A stretch of DNA of 64,000 bases from Bacillus sp. SA1-12 (GCF_000981385.1 NZ_LATZ01000005.1:166823-230822), one strand, 5' to 3'; shown: positions 8,646 to 18,889, numbered from the stretch's first letter. Numbers and translations are program-made. Notes: generated from the letters alone by a model not told the origin.

Positions 8646-10641
8646 CTAGTTAGAATTCATAACTCCTGATCTACTCCATTTACTTAAAGGAAGAGGTTTT
8701 GTCCAACCTTTTCCCTCCTCAATCTTTCCTTTATCTGTCGTAAATACAAGGGATAAAGTATTATCTTTTACACCATTTAGATGTATTGCTAATTTCTTAA
8801 TATCATTATTATCACCTTGGCCTATTGGATTTGGGGAACCTGGCAATGGCTTAGCATTCATTATATTAAAATACCCCTGTGCCGGCGAAAAGATATGAGC
8901 ATACAGCCTTTTTCCTGACTGGAGCAATGTTGCAGTTTTTTTATCCTTACTTATCTCTATTTTTGATTTTGTATGCATAAACCAGTACACTTCGGAAGGT
9001 GCCTTAAGTTTTAGTTCATCCTGTATTACTACTATCGTACGGCCCTCTGTTAAAGCCATCCCTCTCCTAACAGAAACGGCATCTCTTTCATAAGCACTAC
9101 TCATATCTATTATTGTAAACCCCTGTTGGGCAGTAGAGCTAAAATCCGTAATTGTTGCGCTCGCCTTAATATTTTGATCTGGTCCATTTTTAGGATTCAC
9201 AACAAGAGTGTTCTGTCCCTCTGCCCTCTTGCGGTAATAATTCCACCTACCAGAATTCATATCAAAATAACCAGGTAAATTGTAGTTATCTGCTCCAAGT
9301 TCATCTGCCCATTGTACTCCTGATGATCCAATCACAAAATCTCCAATATCAAGATCACCATGATTTGCTTGATTATTCCCTGCGTGGATCCCAACAAAGG
9401 TTGTATCACTTTTCCAATCACTACGCATCGTTACTATACCAGTTTCAGAATTCATAAAAACCCTATCCAAAGGAAGACTAGGTATATCTGATTCAGTCTT
9501 ATTTTGCTTTCTATACCAAATTAAGTTCATTGGATGATTACCTTTTAAAGCAAAATAAAAAAAATCTAAATTTTTATATTTATTGGCAAACCAAAACATC
9601 TGTGGCTCTGTTGATGCAATATTTGATCCTGCATCCCCTATTTTGAAAGAGTTTTTCATCCCTCGCAAATAAATCGGGTAATAACCCGTCTCTGAAATTC
9701 CTTCCATACTAGATAGTCCATAATCAGTACCAATTGCAGAATCTAGTGAAGATAAAAAGTAAGCCATATAAATAGTTGCATAGCTCCAATATGAAATTCC
9801 TTCCGGCACCCCCCCATCTGGTGTATATACCGATAAGGATTTTCTAATAGATTCTATCGCATATTGTAAAACCTCGCCTGAAAGAGCTTCTGTTTCAGAT
9901 GACTCGTCAGCAATAGCTAGTGCACCCATACCTATACCTGCATTACAAACTGTATTCCAATTATTTGATTCATACTTCCAAAACGTAGAAATTTTTAAAG
10001 GATTCGCAGTTCCTCTATATACCTCAAGTGCAGGTTGAAGTCCTTTCTTAATCATAGCTGTACGCAATATTTCCTTTTGTTTAATTGACAAAAAATCATA
10101 AAGCCAATCATAACCAATAGCCACAGCAGTCGTCATCTCTGCTGTATCTAAAAAATGTGTCGGATTCCAGTTTGGAAATTGCTTATCGTCAGTAACCGTA
10201 CTTAGTTCTTTCCACGCACGTTTCGCATACCTGTAATCACCAGTTAATCTATACATCATTGCTAAACTAATCGTTCTCTTTAGAACTTTTTTGCTAATAG
10301 GTAGTAATCGTTTACCATTTGTAATTTCATACTTCACAGTAGGTTCTTGTAATATTCTATCTGTTTCAAGTTGGAGGCTAATATACCATCTTTCTAAGTT
10401 CTTATCTGTTTTTAATCCGTTTAAAGTCTGCATCAGTTGCCATTAAGCGAGGATGTTCTTTATTAGGGGAATTCTTTTTTAATCCTTTAATAATTTCTTG
10501 ACCAATTGGGAATATTTTGTGTGATACTTTATGCTTGGATTGTGGTATTTTCTCTTCTGATCGCAAGCATCCACTAAGGATTAAACACAAAGAAATAATT
10601 AAATAAAGATTCTTTTTAAAAAATCTTAATTCAAAGTGCAT
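8646..10641 (-). pseudogene. Heparinase II/III-family lipoprotein, frameshifted
   Basis: Two overlapping frames make one protein. The upstream frame (10641-10402) has a lipoprotein signal with lipobox LSGC, then HPRLMATDADFKRIK, the usual N-terminal block of heparinase/alginate-lyase proteins. The downstream frame (10433-8646) continues with NLERWYISLQLE, an alpha/alpha-toroid region and the heparinase II/III C-terminal beta domain, including NQANHGDLDIGDFVIG. The break is near an A5 run at about 10410 and needs a +1 shift. An intact protein would be an extracellular lipid-anchored polysaccharide lyase of about 660 aa, plausibly acting on the EPS made here. A sequencing error or recoding cannot be excluded. 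Confidence 0.82.
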
Positions 10642-11480
10642 CTTAATCCCCCTATATGTACTTGATAATTAAAAATATCATTATTACTTACACATACAGC
10701 ACCAATTTGATGACAGGACTTTGCTTTATTTAGTAATTAACTCATGCATGAAATAGCAACATATTTTTAGTTTTATACTAACATTATAAATTTGCTTTTT
10801 AACATTAAGCCACTACGGCTGTGTTGCTCCTCTAAAGGCATAGATATAGCTCTTATATTTACAAATCAGCCTATAAACTCTCCTCTATATCAAACTGTAG
10901 TATACAAAATACACGGACAAAAAATGTACTTTTTAGGTTATTACTCATATTTGGAGAAACTACGAAAGGGGTTTAAAATAGTAAATTAATCTTTCACTAT
11001 TTATTAAAATTCAGGACAAAAGTGAGTATGGGAACCACTCTAACTTTTCCTTGATTTGTACATTTTTTGAGTTTTCACCAAAAAATGCGTAAGAATTATT
11101 TTATAGTAAATAAATACATTCTTAGAATAGCACTTATAACATTGACAAAATCATTATATTTAACAATGTACTTTTATCTGTTGTAGCACCATCGAGTACT
11201 ATCTAAACAGGTTCTTTTAATTGATAAACATGTCTTTTAACACTAATAAGGCAGGCACCTCTATGCGTGCATGAATGCCTGCCTGTTTTATTATTGTGTT
11301 GGTAATTCAAAATGTTCATGTAAATCCTTAAATAACTTTTTAATTTATTTCATTAGAACTGCTTTTCAGTTTATTAATCAATAATATACCTCATATATAA
11401 CCTAATTCCTTTTCTACCCAGTCTCGTTCCTGACTACTAACAAGAGAAAAAAGTAATCCATTCTACTAGAAAAGTTAGCA
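10642..11480. other. Intergenic region between lipoprotein gene and glycosyltransferase remnant
   Basis: About 840 bp without a supported gene. It contains the strong hairpin at 11250-11283 and, at its right end, the decayed glycosyltransferase start. A 65-codon frame on the plus strand around 10792-10989 lacks a ribosome-binding site and is taken as chance. The promoter of the lipoprotein gene should lie in its left half, but no convincing -35/-10 pair was identified. Confidence 0.45.
11250..11290. terminator. Likely transcription terminator
   Basis: Arms GGCAGGCA (11250-11257) and TGCCTGCC (11276-11283) form an 8-bp GC-rich stem. It is followed on the plus strand by TGTTTTATTATT; on the minus strand the tail is weaker. 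It lies downstream of manC and probably ends the 32-11 kb EPS operon. Confidence 0.6.
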
Positions 11481-11526
11481 AACCGAGTTGCATGACCATA
11501 GCCATAATCTGAAATATAATTTTCAT
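11481..11526 (-). pseudogene. Remnant start of a second MurG/PseG-like glycosyltransferase
   Basis: Just downstream of manC, an ATG at 11526 begins MK, and after a 1-nt shift the text reads YISDYGYGHATRF. This matches the N terminus YISEYGYGHAARS of the intact glycosyltransferase at 7170-8234. The following sequence has stops in every useful frame. The same order, manC then glycosyltransferase, is mirrored at 8.2-8.4 kb, where manC is the remnant and the transferase is intact. Confidence 0.65.
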
Positions 11527-11545
11527 AATTACGACTCTTTAACTA

Positions 11546-12931
11546 TTAAACAATAACTTGTGCTTGAGAGTTATAGTAATGCTGTAAAATTTCATTCCAA
11601 TTCGTATATAAACGTACAAAATCAGTATCTACCACTTCACGCCCTGTTTGTACTTCAATAAATTCTAGCTCTGAAATTGCACGAATTGCATGCTTTCTGC
11701 CAACTGAAATATGAATAATATCTCCTGCTTTTACTCGACGTATATTATCATCGAGGATAAGTTCTCCCTCTCCACGTACAATTGTCCACACTTCATTGCG
11801 TAGATTATGATAATGATAGGTAGAGTTTTTCGCTTCATGGATGCAAATACGTCTAGTTACCATCTCTTCATTTTCATATTTTGCATAATCAAGTACCTTT
11901 GACCAACCCCAAATCCGCTCTTCATACATAGGCGGTTGATCAAATCCTCCGATTAAATCTTTAATCTTCGGACTAGAGGCTTTGTCCGCTACAAGAATAC
12001 CATCAGGACTAGCAGCTACCACTACATCAGATAAACCTACTACTGTAACAGGAATTTCTAACTCATTTACTAAGTGTGTGTTGTTAGAATTTTCACAAAT
12101 GATCCCTTTTCCCATTTGGGAAGTAGCCATCTCCTCTGTAAGGGTGTTCCAAGTCCCTAAATCTTTCCAATATCCTTCGTATGGCAATGCCACAATACGT
12201 TTTGCTTTCTCTACTACTTCATAATCAAAGCTAATTTTTGGAAGAGAACTATAGTTGTAGGAAAGTGCATTATACGTAATAGGGAGATTCTTTCCCTCTA
12301 AAATATCTATTATATATCGAAGTTTAAACGCAAATACCCCACAGTTCCACAGAGCATTCTGTTCAATTAGAGTTACCGCTTTCTCTTCACTAGGTTTTTC
12401 CGTAAAGCGGTCAACAAGGAAATATTCATTAATGTTAGCTTCAGTTGTAGGTACAATATATCCATACTTAGAAGAAGGATAGGTTGGCGTTACACCCATA
12501 AGAGCTAAATCAGCGTTTGAGTAGGTGAGTACCTCGTCTAGAAGTTTCACTCTCTCAAAGAAACTATCATGTACATATGGATCAACTGGCAGCACAATTA
12601 CAGTCTCATCTAGGTTCGCATTTTGTTCAGAAAATAGAAAAGAACTTGCAAGTGCAATCGCCGGAAATGTATCTCTTCTTTCAGGTTCTACAATTAACGG
12701 GACTTCACTTCCTAATTGGTTATGGATCATCTCTGTTTGTGTTTTAGATGTAGCAATTACAGAGGAATCTGCTAACCCTACAGATTCTAATTGACTCCAC
12801 ACTCGCTGTACCATAGATTGACGTGCTCCTTCTTCATTTTCCAAAACCTTTAGAAATTGTTTAGAGCGTGTGTCATTGGATAACGGCCAAAGGCGTTTAC
12901 CGGAACCCCCAGAAAGTAATACAAGTTTCAT
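11546..12931 (-). CDS. manC: Mannose-1-phosphate guanylyltransferase / mannose-6-phosphate isomerase
   Basis: Forms GDP-mannose, the precursor for Gmd and Fcl encoded in the same cluster. The N-terminal nucleotidyltransferase motif is LSGGSGKRLWPLSNDTRSKQ, followed by VEPERRDTFPAIALAS, FTEKPS and LWNCGVFAF. The C-terminal type II cupin (isomerase) domain has YHYHNLRNEVWTIVRGEGE and GDIIHI. 461 aa is normal for the bifunctional enzyme. The ATG at 12931 is preceded by GGAGG. A T-tailed hairpin ends only a few bases before that ribosome-binding site (see 12946-12978), which is unusual. Confidence 0.95.
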   Translation of the reverse strand: MKLVLLSGGSGKRLWPLSNDTRSKQFLKVLENEEGARQSMVQRVWSQLESVGLADSSVIATSKTQTEMIHNQLGSEVPLIVEPERRDTFPAIALASSFLFSEQNANLDETVIVLPVDPYVHDSFFERVKLLDEVLTYSNADLALMGVTPTYPSSKYGYIVPTTEANINEYFLVDRFTEKPSEEKAVTLIEQNALWNCGVFAFKLRYIIDILEGKNLPITYNALSYNYSSLPKISFDYEVVEKAKRIVALPYEGYWKDLGTWNTLTEEMATSQMGKGIICENSNNTHLVNELEIPVTVVGLSDVVVAASPDGILVADKASSPKIKDLIGGFDQPPMYEERIWGWSKVLDYAKYENEEMVTRRICIHEAKNSTYHYHNLRNEVWTIVRGEGELILDDNIRRVKAGDIIHISVGRKHAIRAISELEFIEVQTGREVVDTDFVRLYTNWNEILQHYYNSQAQVIV

Positions 12932-12945
12932 AAAATACCTCCATA

Positions 12946-12978
12946 AAAAAATCAGGACACTTAGCCCTGATTTAATTT
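12946..12978 (-). terminator. Terminator/attenuator immediately before manC
   Basis: Arms AAATCAGG and CCTGATTT (core 12951-12956 and 12966-12971) with a 9-nt loop are followed on the minus strand by a run of seven T, directly abutting the GGAGG of manC. There is no room for a promoter between the hairpin and manC. Transcription into manC must therefore pass this structure, by attenuation or antitermination. The plus-strand tail is also T-rich. Confidence 0.7.
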
Positions 12979-13264
12979 TTATATAAATGTTAGGACCTCT
13001 AGCATAATATTTACACTTACGGCCTATTATAATGATATTATTTGAGAAATCCTATATCATAAACAATATGTTTACCTATTCCCAACTACTACGACCTTTA
13101 TTTTTCCACCTTTACTATATTTATAACTATTTGATTAATAATATTTTTTTATAACTATTAAACAGAACGAAACTCTTCGTTCTTCAATCTTCTACCATTT
13201 TTAAACAGGATTTCTGTTTTTATCTATGCCCCATCTTCACATCTTCACATACTATTAATTATTA
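12979..13264. other. wzy-manC leader region
   Basis: About 290 bp, AT-rich. It probably carries a leader for manC ahead of the hairpin at 12946-12978. No open frame or confident promoter is visible. Confidence 0.4.
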
Positions 13265-14449
13265 CTACCAGGAAATCCTTATCTTCTTTTTAGAAGGCTC
13301 ATCAGTCACTTCCAACGAATCATAGGTTGCATTTCTTGTAAATACATAGACCATAGTTAGCAAGAAAATATTGTATTCTATTCTATAAAATGAAGATTCC
13401 ATTAACCCAACAACAAAATATGCGCTTAAACATGATACTATTGCAAACTTTCTTTTTTTCAGCAACTGAAAACTTAATTTTATATATAGTCCTAAAAAGA
13501 TAGCTGTAATAATTAATCCAAACCGAAGTAATAATCTCATATAGCCATTGTCCAACACTTGTGGAGGAACCCCTAATTGTTGAGCTGCTGTAGTGGATAT
13601 CATTTCAATAGGTTTGCCAAATAAACTTATTCCATATTGATTATAAAAACTATTCATACTCGAGACTCGGCCTGTAGTCAATTCATTGAGTGCCACCAAA
13701 GTAGGATTTAATGTCGAATAATTAATTGCAAGAAATAATGAGAGTGAAAAAACAGTAGGTATTATCAAAGTCAAAAATACACTTAACGGTATATACCCAA
13801 TATTCAATCTTTTTACCAAGCGAGCCAACAAATTAAAAGTTAACAGAAAAGATATTCCAATAATACTTGTAAGCGAATTAGTGGTAAAGTACAATCCATA
13901 AACAACCAAACATAATATTATATATTCAAACCACTTTAATTTATAAAACCTTAAGTACATCCAATTAATACATAAACTCAAAATAATCAAACTTAATATA
14001 TTTGCATGCGTAAATCCTAATGACGTTCTTAAAATCCCCCTGCTACTATACGATATCTGACTATCAATGACTCCCATTAGAGCTAGCATAACAACTAAAG
14101 CACATGCTACACCTTTAACTAATATATCCGCTTTTACGATTTTATCAAATGATACTCTTTTCATTGAAAACGCAAAAACAAAAACTGTTATTAAATCCAA
14201 AACACCGTTATTTGACTTGAACACTAATAACAATACTACCACTATTATGTTAACCCAAAATAACATTCTCTTATTGAAAACATTTCTAACCATCAAAACA
14301 ATCAATATCAAAAGACACGCACGTTGTATTAACATATGCATATTAATTAATACATTTATATGTGTCAATTGACTACAGAAGATGGTTACAAAAGAAAAAA
14401 TGTATAAGGAATATATCATTATTAAAATTTTGCTTACACTTATCTTCAT
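13265..14449 (-). CDS. Wzy-type polysaccharide polymerase / O-antigen ligase-like membrane protein
   Basis: A 394-aa protein with about ten hydrophobic segments and a large external loop around residues 230-290, the layout of Wzy polymerases. Sequence identity in this family is low, so the call rests on topology and context: it sits between wzx and manC in an EPS operon whose other genes provide initiation, flipping and chain-length control. The conserved block SRGILRTSLGFTHAN and the motif LNELTTGRVS are typical of Gram-positive Wzy proteins. The role would be joining lipid-linked repeat units outside the membrane. It starts 28 bp after wzx. Confidence 0.75.
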   Translation of the reverse strand: MKISVSKILIMIYSLYIFSFVTIFCSQLTHINVLINMHMLIQRACLLILIVLMVRNVFNKRMLFWVNIIVVVLLLVFKSNNGVLDLITVFVFAFSMKRVSFDKIVKADILVKGVACALVVMLALMGVIDSQISYSSRGILRTSLGFTHANILSLIILSLCINWMYLRFYKLKWFEYIILCLVVYGLYFTTNSLTSIIGISFLLTFNLLARLVKRLNIGYIPLSVFLTLIIPTVFSLSLFLAINYSTLNPTLVALNELTTGRVSSMNSFYNQYGISLFGKPIEMISTTAAQQLGVPPQVLDNGYMRLLLRFGLIITAIFLGLYIKLSFQLLKKRKFAIVSCLSAYFVVGLMESSFYRIEYNIFLLTMVYVFTRNATYDSLEVTDEPSKKKIRISW

Positions 14450-14477
14450 GACTTTCTCCTCAAAATCTTAAGATCTA

Positions 14478-15920
14478 CTAACGTTTTTTAAATTCTAATA
14501 ACTGATCCTTTATCTGCTTACGTTTCCGAAAAACAATCACCATTATAAGTAAAGCGAACCCATATCGTATGACAGTTTCTTCATAAAAGAAATTAATAAC
14601 TATTGAAAATGGAACTAAGATTAATGATAAAATAATCGGGAACTTTTTTTCTATAAGTTTAGGAAAAATCTGGTTATCCTTCTGTATTCTATCAGCAAAT
14701 ATATAATGCAGAAAAGTCATAAAAATATAGCTTCCCAAAGTTGTGTAACCTGCTGCAAAATATCCAAAACGTGGTATAAAGTAAATATTTAGAACAATAT
14801 TAATTACCGCTCCGAAAAGCGAAGCTATCATTACTAATTTTGTCTTTTCAAAATAAAATTCGATAAGACATACCACATTGTAAAGTAATATAAAATAGAC
14901 ACTTGCAGCAACTGGTGGAATTACATAAATTGCCTCATAATAATCTTTCGATGCTAATATTTTAATTGCTTCCGGTGCAAATAATATTAAGGCAACAATA
15001 ATCAAAAACATCATAAAGAGAATAGCATTAATTTTTTTTGCTACTCCCTCATATCTTTTCAATTTAATCAGTTCATAAATCCATGGTGTGATAGAACCGA
15101 TTAATGCACTGTTGAATAAGGTCAATAACATACCGGCAGAATATGCTACACTGTATATTCCAGCTTCAGCGCTCCCAATAAATGTATCAATCATAATTCT
15201 ATCTGATTGATTCAAAGCTGATTGTGATAAATAATGTGGAATTAATGGAATGTTAAATACTAACGCAAACTTCCATATTTCCTTATTATAAAAATGTTTC
15301 CCTTTAAAAAAGCTTCTTGCGTATATAAACCCACATATTATAAATATAACAAGAGCGTATGCAGATAATCGAGCCTCTGCCTTATAAACATCAGTACTAA
15401 GCACAGCAATGACACCTATAAGTGCATTTAACACAGTCATTAAAGCTGTAACGATAACCAATTTTATATATTTATACTCAAACCTTTGCCGTGCTGACCA
15501 AAACCCTAATGCTGGATATAATAACATTTCGACAAACATTATAAACATTAAAAAGGTTGACAGTCCAGTATAGGCATTTACAACTTTTTGAAAAATAAAA
15601 TAAGCCCCAATTAATATTAGGGACACTGTGGTTGAAAGACCTTGAATTGAAGATGTAAAGCGATCTCTGCTATCTTCATATTTTATTAAGCCCTTATTAA
15701 ATACACCGTAAGAAAGATTTAAAGTAAAAAATATCGTTAACAAACTACTCCAAGAATGAAATACATTGACAACCCCATATTGTTCGGTTGTTAAGATTCT
15801 TGTAAAAATGGGTATTGTAATAATTGTGATTCCCTTTTGGAAAACATTACAAAAAACAAACCACAAAGATGCTTTTGCCTGTATTGAAAGGTTTTTATAT
15901 GTTGATAGTAAGTGATTCAC
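14478..15920 (-). CDS. Wzx-type flippase (polysaccharide biosynthesis protein, MOP superfamily)
   Basis: A 480-aa integral membrane protein with about 12-14 spans. The N-terminal block ILTTEQYGVVNVFHSWSSLL matches the PST/MATE-like exporter family. It should flip the undecaprenyl-linked repeat unit to the outer face for Wzy. The neighbours on each side (GT4 before, Wzy after) support the Wzx/Wzy-dependent route. The ATG at 15920 is 27 bp after the GT4 stop. Substrate specificity cannot be read from sequence. Confidence 0.88.
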   Translation of the reverse strand: MNHLLSTYKNLSIQAKASLWFVFCNVFQKGITIITIPIFTRILTTEQYGVVNVFHSWSSLLTIFFTLNLSYGVFNKGLIKYEDSRDRFTSSIQGLSTTVSLILIGAYFIFQKVVNAYTGLSTFLMFIMFVEMLLYPALGFWSARQRFEYKYIKLVIVTALMTVLNALIGVIAVLSTDVYKAEARLSAYALVIFIICGFIYARSFFKGKHFYNKEIWKFALVFNIPLIPHYLSQSALNQSDRIMIDTFIGSAEAGIYSVAYSAGMLLTLFNSALIGSITPWIYELIKLKRYEGVAKKINAILFMMFLIIVALILFAPEAIKILASKDYYEAIYVIPPVAASVYFILLYNVVCLIEFYFEKTKLVMIASLFGAVINIVLNIYFIPRFGYFAAGYTTLGSYIFMTFLHYIFADRIQKDNQIFPKLIEKKFPIILSLILVPFSIVINFFYEETVIRYGFALLIMVIVFRKRKQIKDQLLEFKKR

Positions 15921-15946
15921 AAATCTTCTCCCAATTTCATCATAAT

Positions 15947-17083
15947 TTATATGCTATCATAAAAATCCATAATTTGTTTGGCATTAATAATTGAATTGAA
16001 ATTTTCTAAAGCATATTGCTCTGCCTTTGCACCCATTTCTTCCCTGAGTTTACGGTTTTCTCCAAAAGATTTTATTGCCCACTCCAACTCTTCGGTATTA
16101 TTGTATAGAATTCCTGTTTCATTATTACGTATTAGTTCATTAACGCCACCAATATTAGATCCTATCGCCGGTTTTCTCATGGCTGCTCCTTCTACAATAG
16201 CACGTGCAAAATGAGGTTCCGTAAATGGACAAATCAAAACATCCGATGAAGCAATTACGTCAGGTATATCACTTCTAAATGGTAATAGGTAACAATTGTC
16301 AATCTCTCGAACTAAATTTCGTACATTACGAGTATATTTAGAATTATCGTCGTTCTTGTCTCCTACAAAAACAAACTTATAATTTGGATTTGATTTTATA
16401 TAATTTTTACAGACATTTATTAGCTCAAATGCACCATTGGATTTTATTATTCTCGCTAGAAATAAAAAGATAATATCATTTTCAAACAACCCCAATTCTT
16501 GTCTCAAGCACTGGGATTTTATTTGAGAATTATAAATATCAATGTTTACAAAATTATAAACAACCTTGCTCTTAGCTTTCTTAACACACATATTATCTAA
16601 ATCAAATTGATCAATCGAAATAAAGCCGTCTACATACTTGTTACTAAAATAACGAAGAATATTCCCAAAGTAGTTATCCAATAATGGTTCACGAATATGA
16701 CAAATCACTTTACAATCCGGATTTATTATCTTTGATGCATACGCATATACAAACAAGCAAGAAGAATTCAAGTGCACCATATCTGGTTTAATTTCCATAA
16801 AATATTTCTTTGCCTTTTTAAATGAAGGTAAAGCATATAGTAGATTATTAAAAAGTAATCTTGAATTCATTCCTGATACTACACTTCCATGAAATGGATA
16901 CAATGATTCATCAAAAATTACATCCGCTCCAACTGACTTAAAAAAATCGATGTTTTTTCTGTCTTTCATACATAAAACGATCGGAGAATATTTAGTTTTA
17001 TCAAGTTTTTCAATCAGAAACGCAAGACTTCTAGGTGCCCCTCCTTTGCTTGTACCATGATGTATATACAGTATTTTCTTCAT
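15947..17083 (-). CDS. Glycosyltransferase family 4
   Basis: A 378-aa GT-B enzyme. The N-terminal glycine-rich loop is HHGTSKGGAPRSLAFLIEKL. The donor domain has FLARIIKSNGAFELINV and the E-x7-E region in FARAIVEGAAMRKPAIGSNI followed by GGVNELI. The start ATG at 17083 lies before MKKILYIHH, with GGTGAG as ribosome-binding site. It probably adds one sugar of the repeat unit on the cytoplasmic side. The 490 bp upstream carries no gene, so this may start a sub-block with wzx and wzy. Confidence 0.88.
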   Translation of the reverse strand: MKKILYIHHGTSKGGAPRSLAFLIEKLDKTKYSPIVLCMKDRKNIDFFKSVGADVIFDESLYPFHGSVVSGMNSRLLFNNLLYALPSFKKAKKYFMEIKPDMVHLNSSCLFVYAYASKIINPDCKVICHIREPLLDNYFGNILRYFSNKYVDGFISIDQFDLDNMCVKKAKSKVVYNFVNIDIYNSQIKSQCLRQELGLFENDIIFLFLARIIKSNGAFELINVCKNYIKSNPNYKFVFVGDKNDDNSKYTRNVRNLVREIDNCYLLPFRSDIPDVIASSDVLICPFTEPHFARAIVEGAAMRKPAIGSNIGGVNELIRNNETGILYNNTEELEWAIKSFGENRKLREEMGAKAEQYALENFNSIINAKQIMDFYDSI

Positions 17084-17574
17084 TTTCTCACCTTTACTTT
17101 CGATTTACAATGGATTTAAACCACTTAAACATTATCTTAATTCTTTTTGAATAGTTTTTATGTCTGTCCATCACTGTACAATTCCCTCAAACAAAACACC
17201 ATTTCCAATTTTCGCCTGTTATCCATCTATATAAAAAATTTGTTATTTTTTATAGAATTGTTGTTCAAAACACATATTTAAGAACTTACATTTAAAACTA
17301 TTTCTATTGTAATGTTTGTTTTTCCTGTAAATTGCACCGTTTGCCAGATAACGATATTAATGAATCCATAACTACTTCTTCCCACTTACAAAGAGACCAA
17401 TATTGATTGCGATTTTTATTGTAAAAAATTATTTGGAATCTTAATGTAAGTTTTAAAATATATTTTTATAGAATGCTAGAATGGGTAAACAAATTCCTTT
17501 ATGTCAAAGCAATCTAAGATTAAAGTGCAAACTATTGCATTCACAATCTTTTTCGTTGTCATATTAATTAACTA
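17084..17574. other. Intergenic region within the EPS cluster
   Basis: 490 bp, AT-rich. I see no reading frame, strong hairpin or repeat. It might carry an internal promoter for the GT4-wzx-wzy block. Confidence 0.4.
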
Positions 17575-18171
17575 TTAAACTTCACGAATAAACCTTGCTG
17601 GATTACCACCCCATATTTGTCCCGATGGTATTGACTTGGTCACAACTGATCCAGCTCCAACTACGCTAAATTTTCCGATTGTCACTCCTTTGAGGATAAT
17701 GGAATGGGCTCCAATAAAAGCACCTTCTTCAATTTTAACTTGCGCACTAGCTATATCTGTATCCGGCTTTTTCATACGTTCAGAAAAGCGCACGGAATGA
17801 AAGTCATTATCATAAATCTTCACATTACCGCCTATCATCACCTTAGATTCAATTACAATTTCTTTTTTGGCTACCAAAGTAACGTTGGACATTCCTGTAT
17901 CTTCGCCAATTTTAATTACTGCATCAGTTAGGGCAATTAGATTTGTCCGATCCCCTCCGCCAATTACGTTTTCATTTTTTCCAGAGTTGATTCTTACATT
18001 GTTGGCCAAATGTATACTGCCTTTATTATCAATATATATTCTTCCGTTAATTGTTAAGTTTCCCTCAATAGCAACTTTTTGATTCCAAAGTACCAATCTA
18101 TTAAAAATTTTATTATATATTTTCTTAATCTTCGAAATAGGATTCATATTCTCTAAGAGCGCACATTCCAT
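17575..18171 (-). CDS. Left-handed beta-helix (hexapeptide) acyltransferase
   Basis: 198 aa as written. The C-terminal half has hexapeptide turns of the LbH class, e.g. GAFIGAHSIILKGVTIGKFS and VVGAGSVVTKSIPSG. It ends in WGGNPARFI, the classical end of maltose/galactoside O-acetyltransferase relatives. It probably O-acetylates a sugar of the repeat unit in the cytoplasm. The start is uncertain: ATG at 18171 is 16 nt after AAGGAGG, and an ATG eight codons later (MNPISKIKK) is possible. It follows a second LbH protein gene. Confidence 0.85.
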   Translation of the reverse strand: MECALLENMNPISKIKKIYNKIFNRLVLWNQKVAIEGNLTINGRIYIDNKGSIHLANNVRINSGKNENVIGGGDRTNLIALTDAVIKIGEDTGMSNVTLVAKKEIVIESKVMIGGNVKIYDNDFHSVRFSERMKKPDTDIASAQVKIEEGAFIGAHSIILKGVTIGKFSVVGAGSVVTKSIPSGQIWGGNPARFIREV

Positions 18172-18215
18172 TTTCTATGCTCTCTTTCCTCCTTACTATG
18201 CCTTTTTACAATTTT

Positions 18216-18869
18216 TTACTTTTCCCAATTACAATCCTCTTTCAGCACTGTAGCCGGACTGCCTCCTATTATACAGCGGTACTTGTTTTCAAAGTTCTTT
18301 GAAACAATGGTTCCGTAACCAACAACACAATCATCTCCAATTCTAGCGCCCTTTAGAATGGAAGATTCAGAGCACAACCATACATGGTTGCCAATGACCA
18401 CTTTTTTTGGTTGGTTAATCTTTAGTCCATCTTTTATAATACTATGTCCATCACTGTCAATGATTGATACATTCCATCCTACTAACACGTTATCACCGGC
18501 CTCAAAGCTGTTTTCACAACTAAGCTTAAAGCCGTAATTTGTACTAAAATTAGCACCCAATACTACTGTACCTCCAATATTGATTACAGAACCTGTTCCA
18601 AAATCCGCTCTTCCTTTGACTATCATTTTTCCGTCTTTTGAGAAATTCAAATATCCTGAATCATTACGTAAAAATGAGCCTTCGTACATCCCAAATGTAA
18701 CCTTTTTTATTTCTCCATCTAAACAAATACATCCCTTATGCAATGAACCGATTTTCGTTTTATAGGAAACCCATACAGGCAGCTTAATAGCCGTCGTCAA
18801 ATCAAACATTTTCAAATTTACATATAAGCTTTTAGGCAGAGATAAAACATACCTAAATATTTTTTTCAT
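18216..18869 (-). CDS. LbH hexapeptide acyltransferase, colanic-acid/CysE-like
   Basis: 217 aa with parallel beta-helix repeats. The middle has VINIGGTVVLGANFSTNYG and the catalytic-type histidine lies in IIDSDGHSI. The C terminus has NHVWLCSESSILKGARIG and a final IIGGSPATVL. It resembles capsular acetyltransferases that act on sugar hydroxyls. It is flanked by another LbH gene and a GT2 gene in the same operon with short gaps. Acyl donor (probably acetyl-CoA) and acceptor are inferred from the family. Confidence 0.85.
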   Translation of the reverse strand: MKKIFRYVLSLPKSLYVNLKMFDLTTAIKLPVWVSYKTKIGSLHKGCICLDGEIKKVTFGMYEGSFLRNDSGYLNFSKDGKMIVKGRADFGTGSVINIGGTVVLGANFSTNYGFKLSCENSFEAGDNVLVGWNVSIIDSDGHSIIKDGLKINQPKKVVIGNHVWLCSESSILKGARIGDDCVVGYGTIVSKNFENKYRCIIGGSPATVLKEDCNWEK

Positions 18870-18889
18870 AGCGACCCATTCCCTGCGTT

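Noticed and set aside
8415..8669. An 84-codon plus-strand frame with a helix-turn-helix-like KINVTTLSEKYGLN segment, possibly a transposase remnant.
   Set aside because: No ribosome-binding site, no inverted repeats or second transposase part, and it overlaps the end of the lipoprotein gene.
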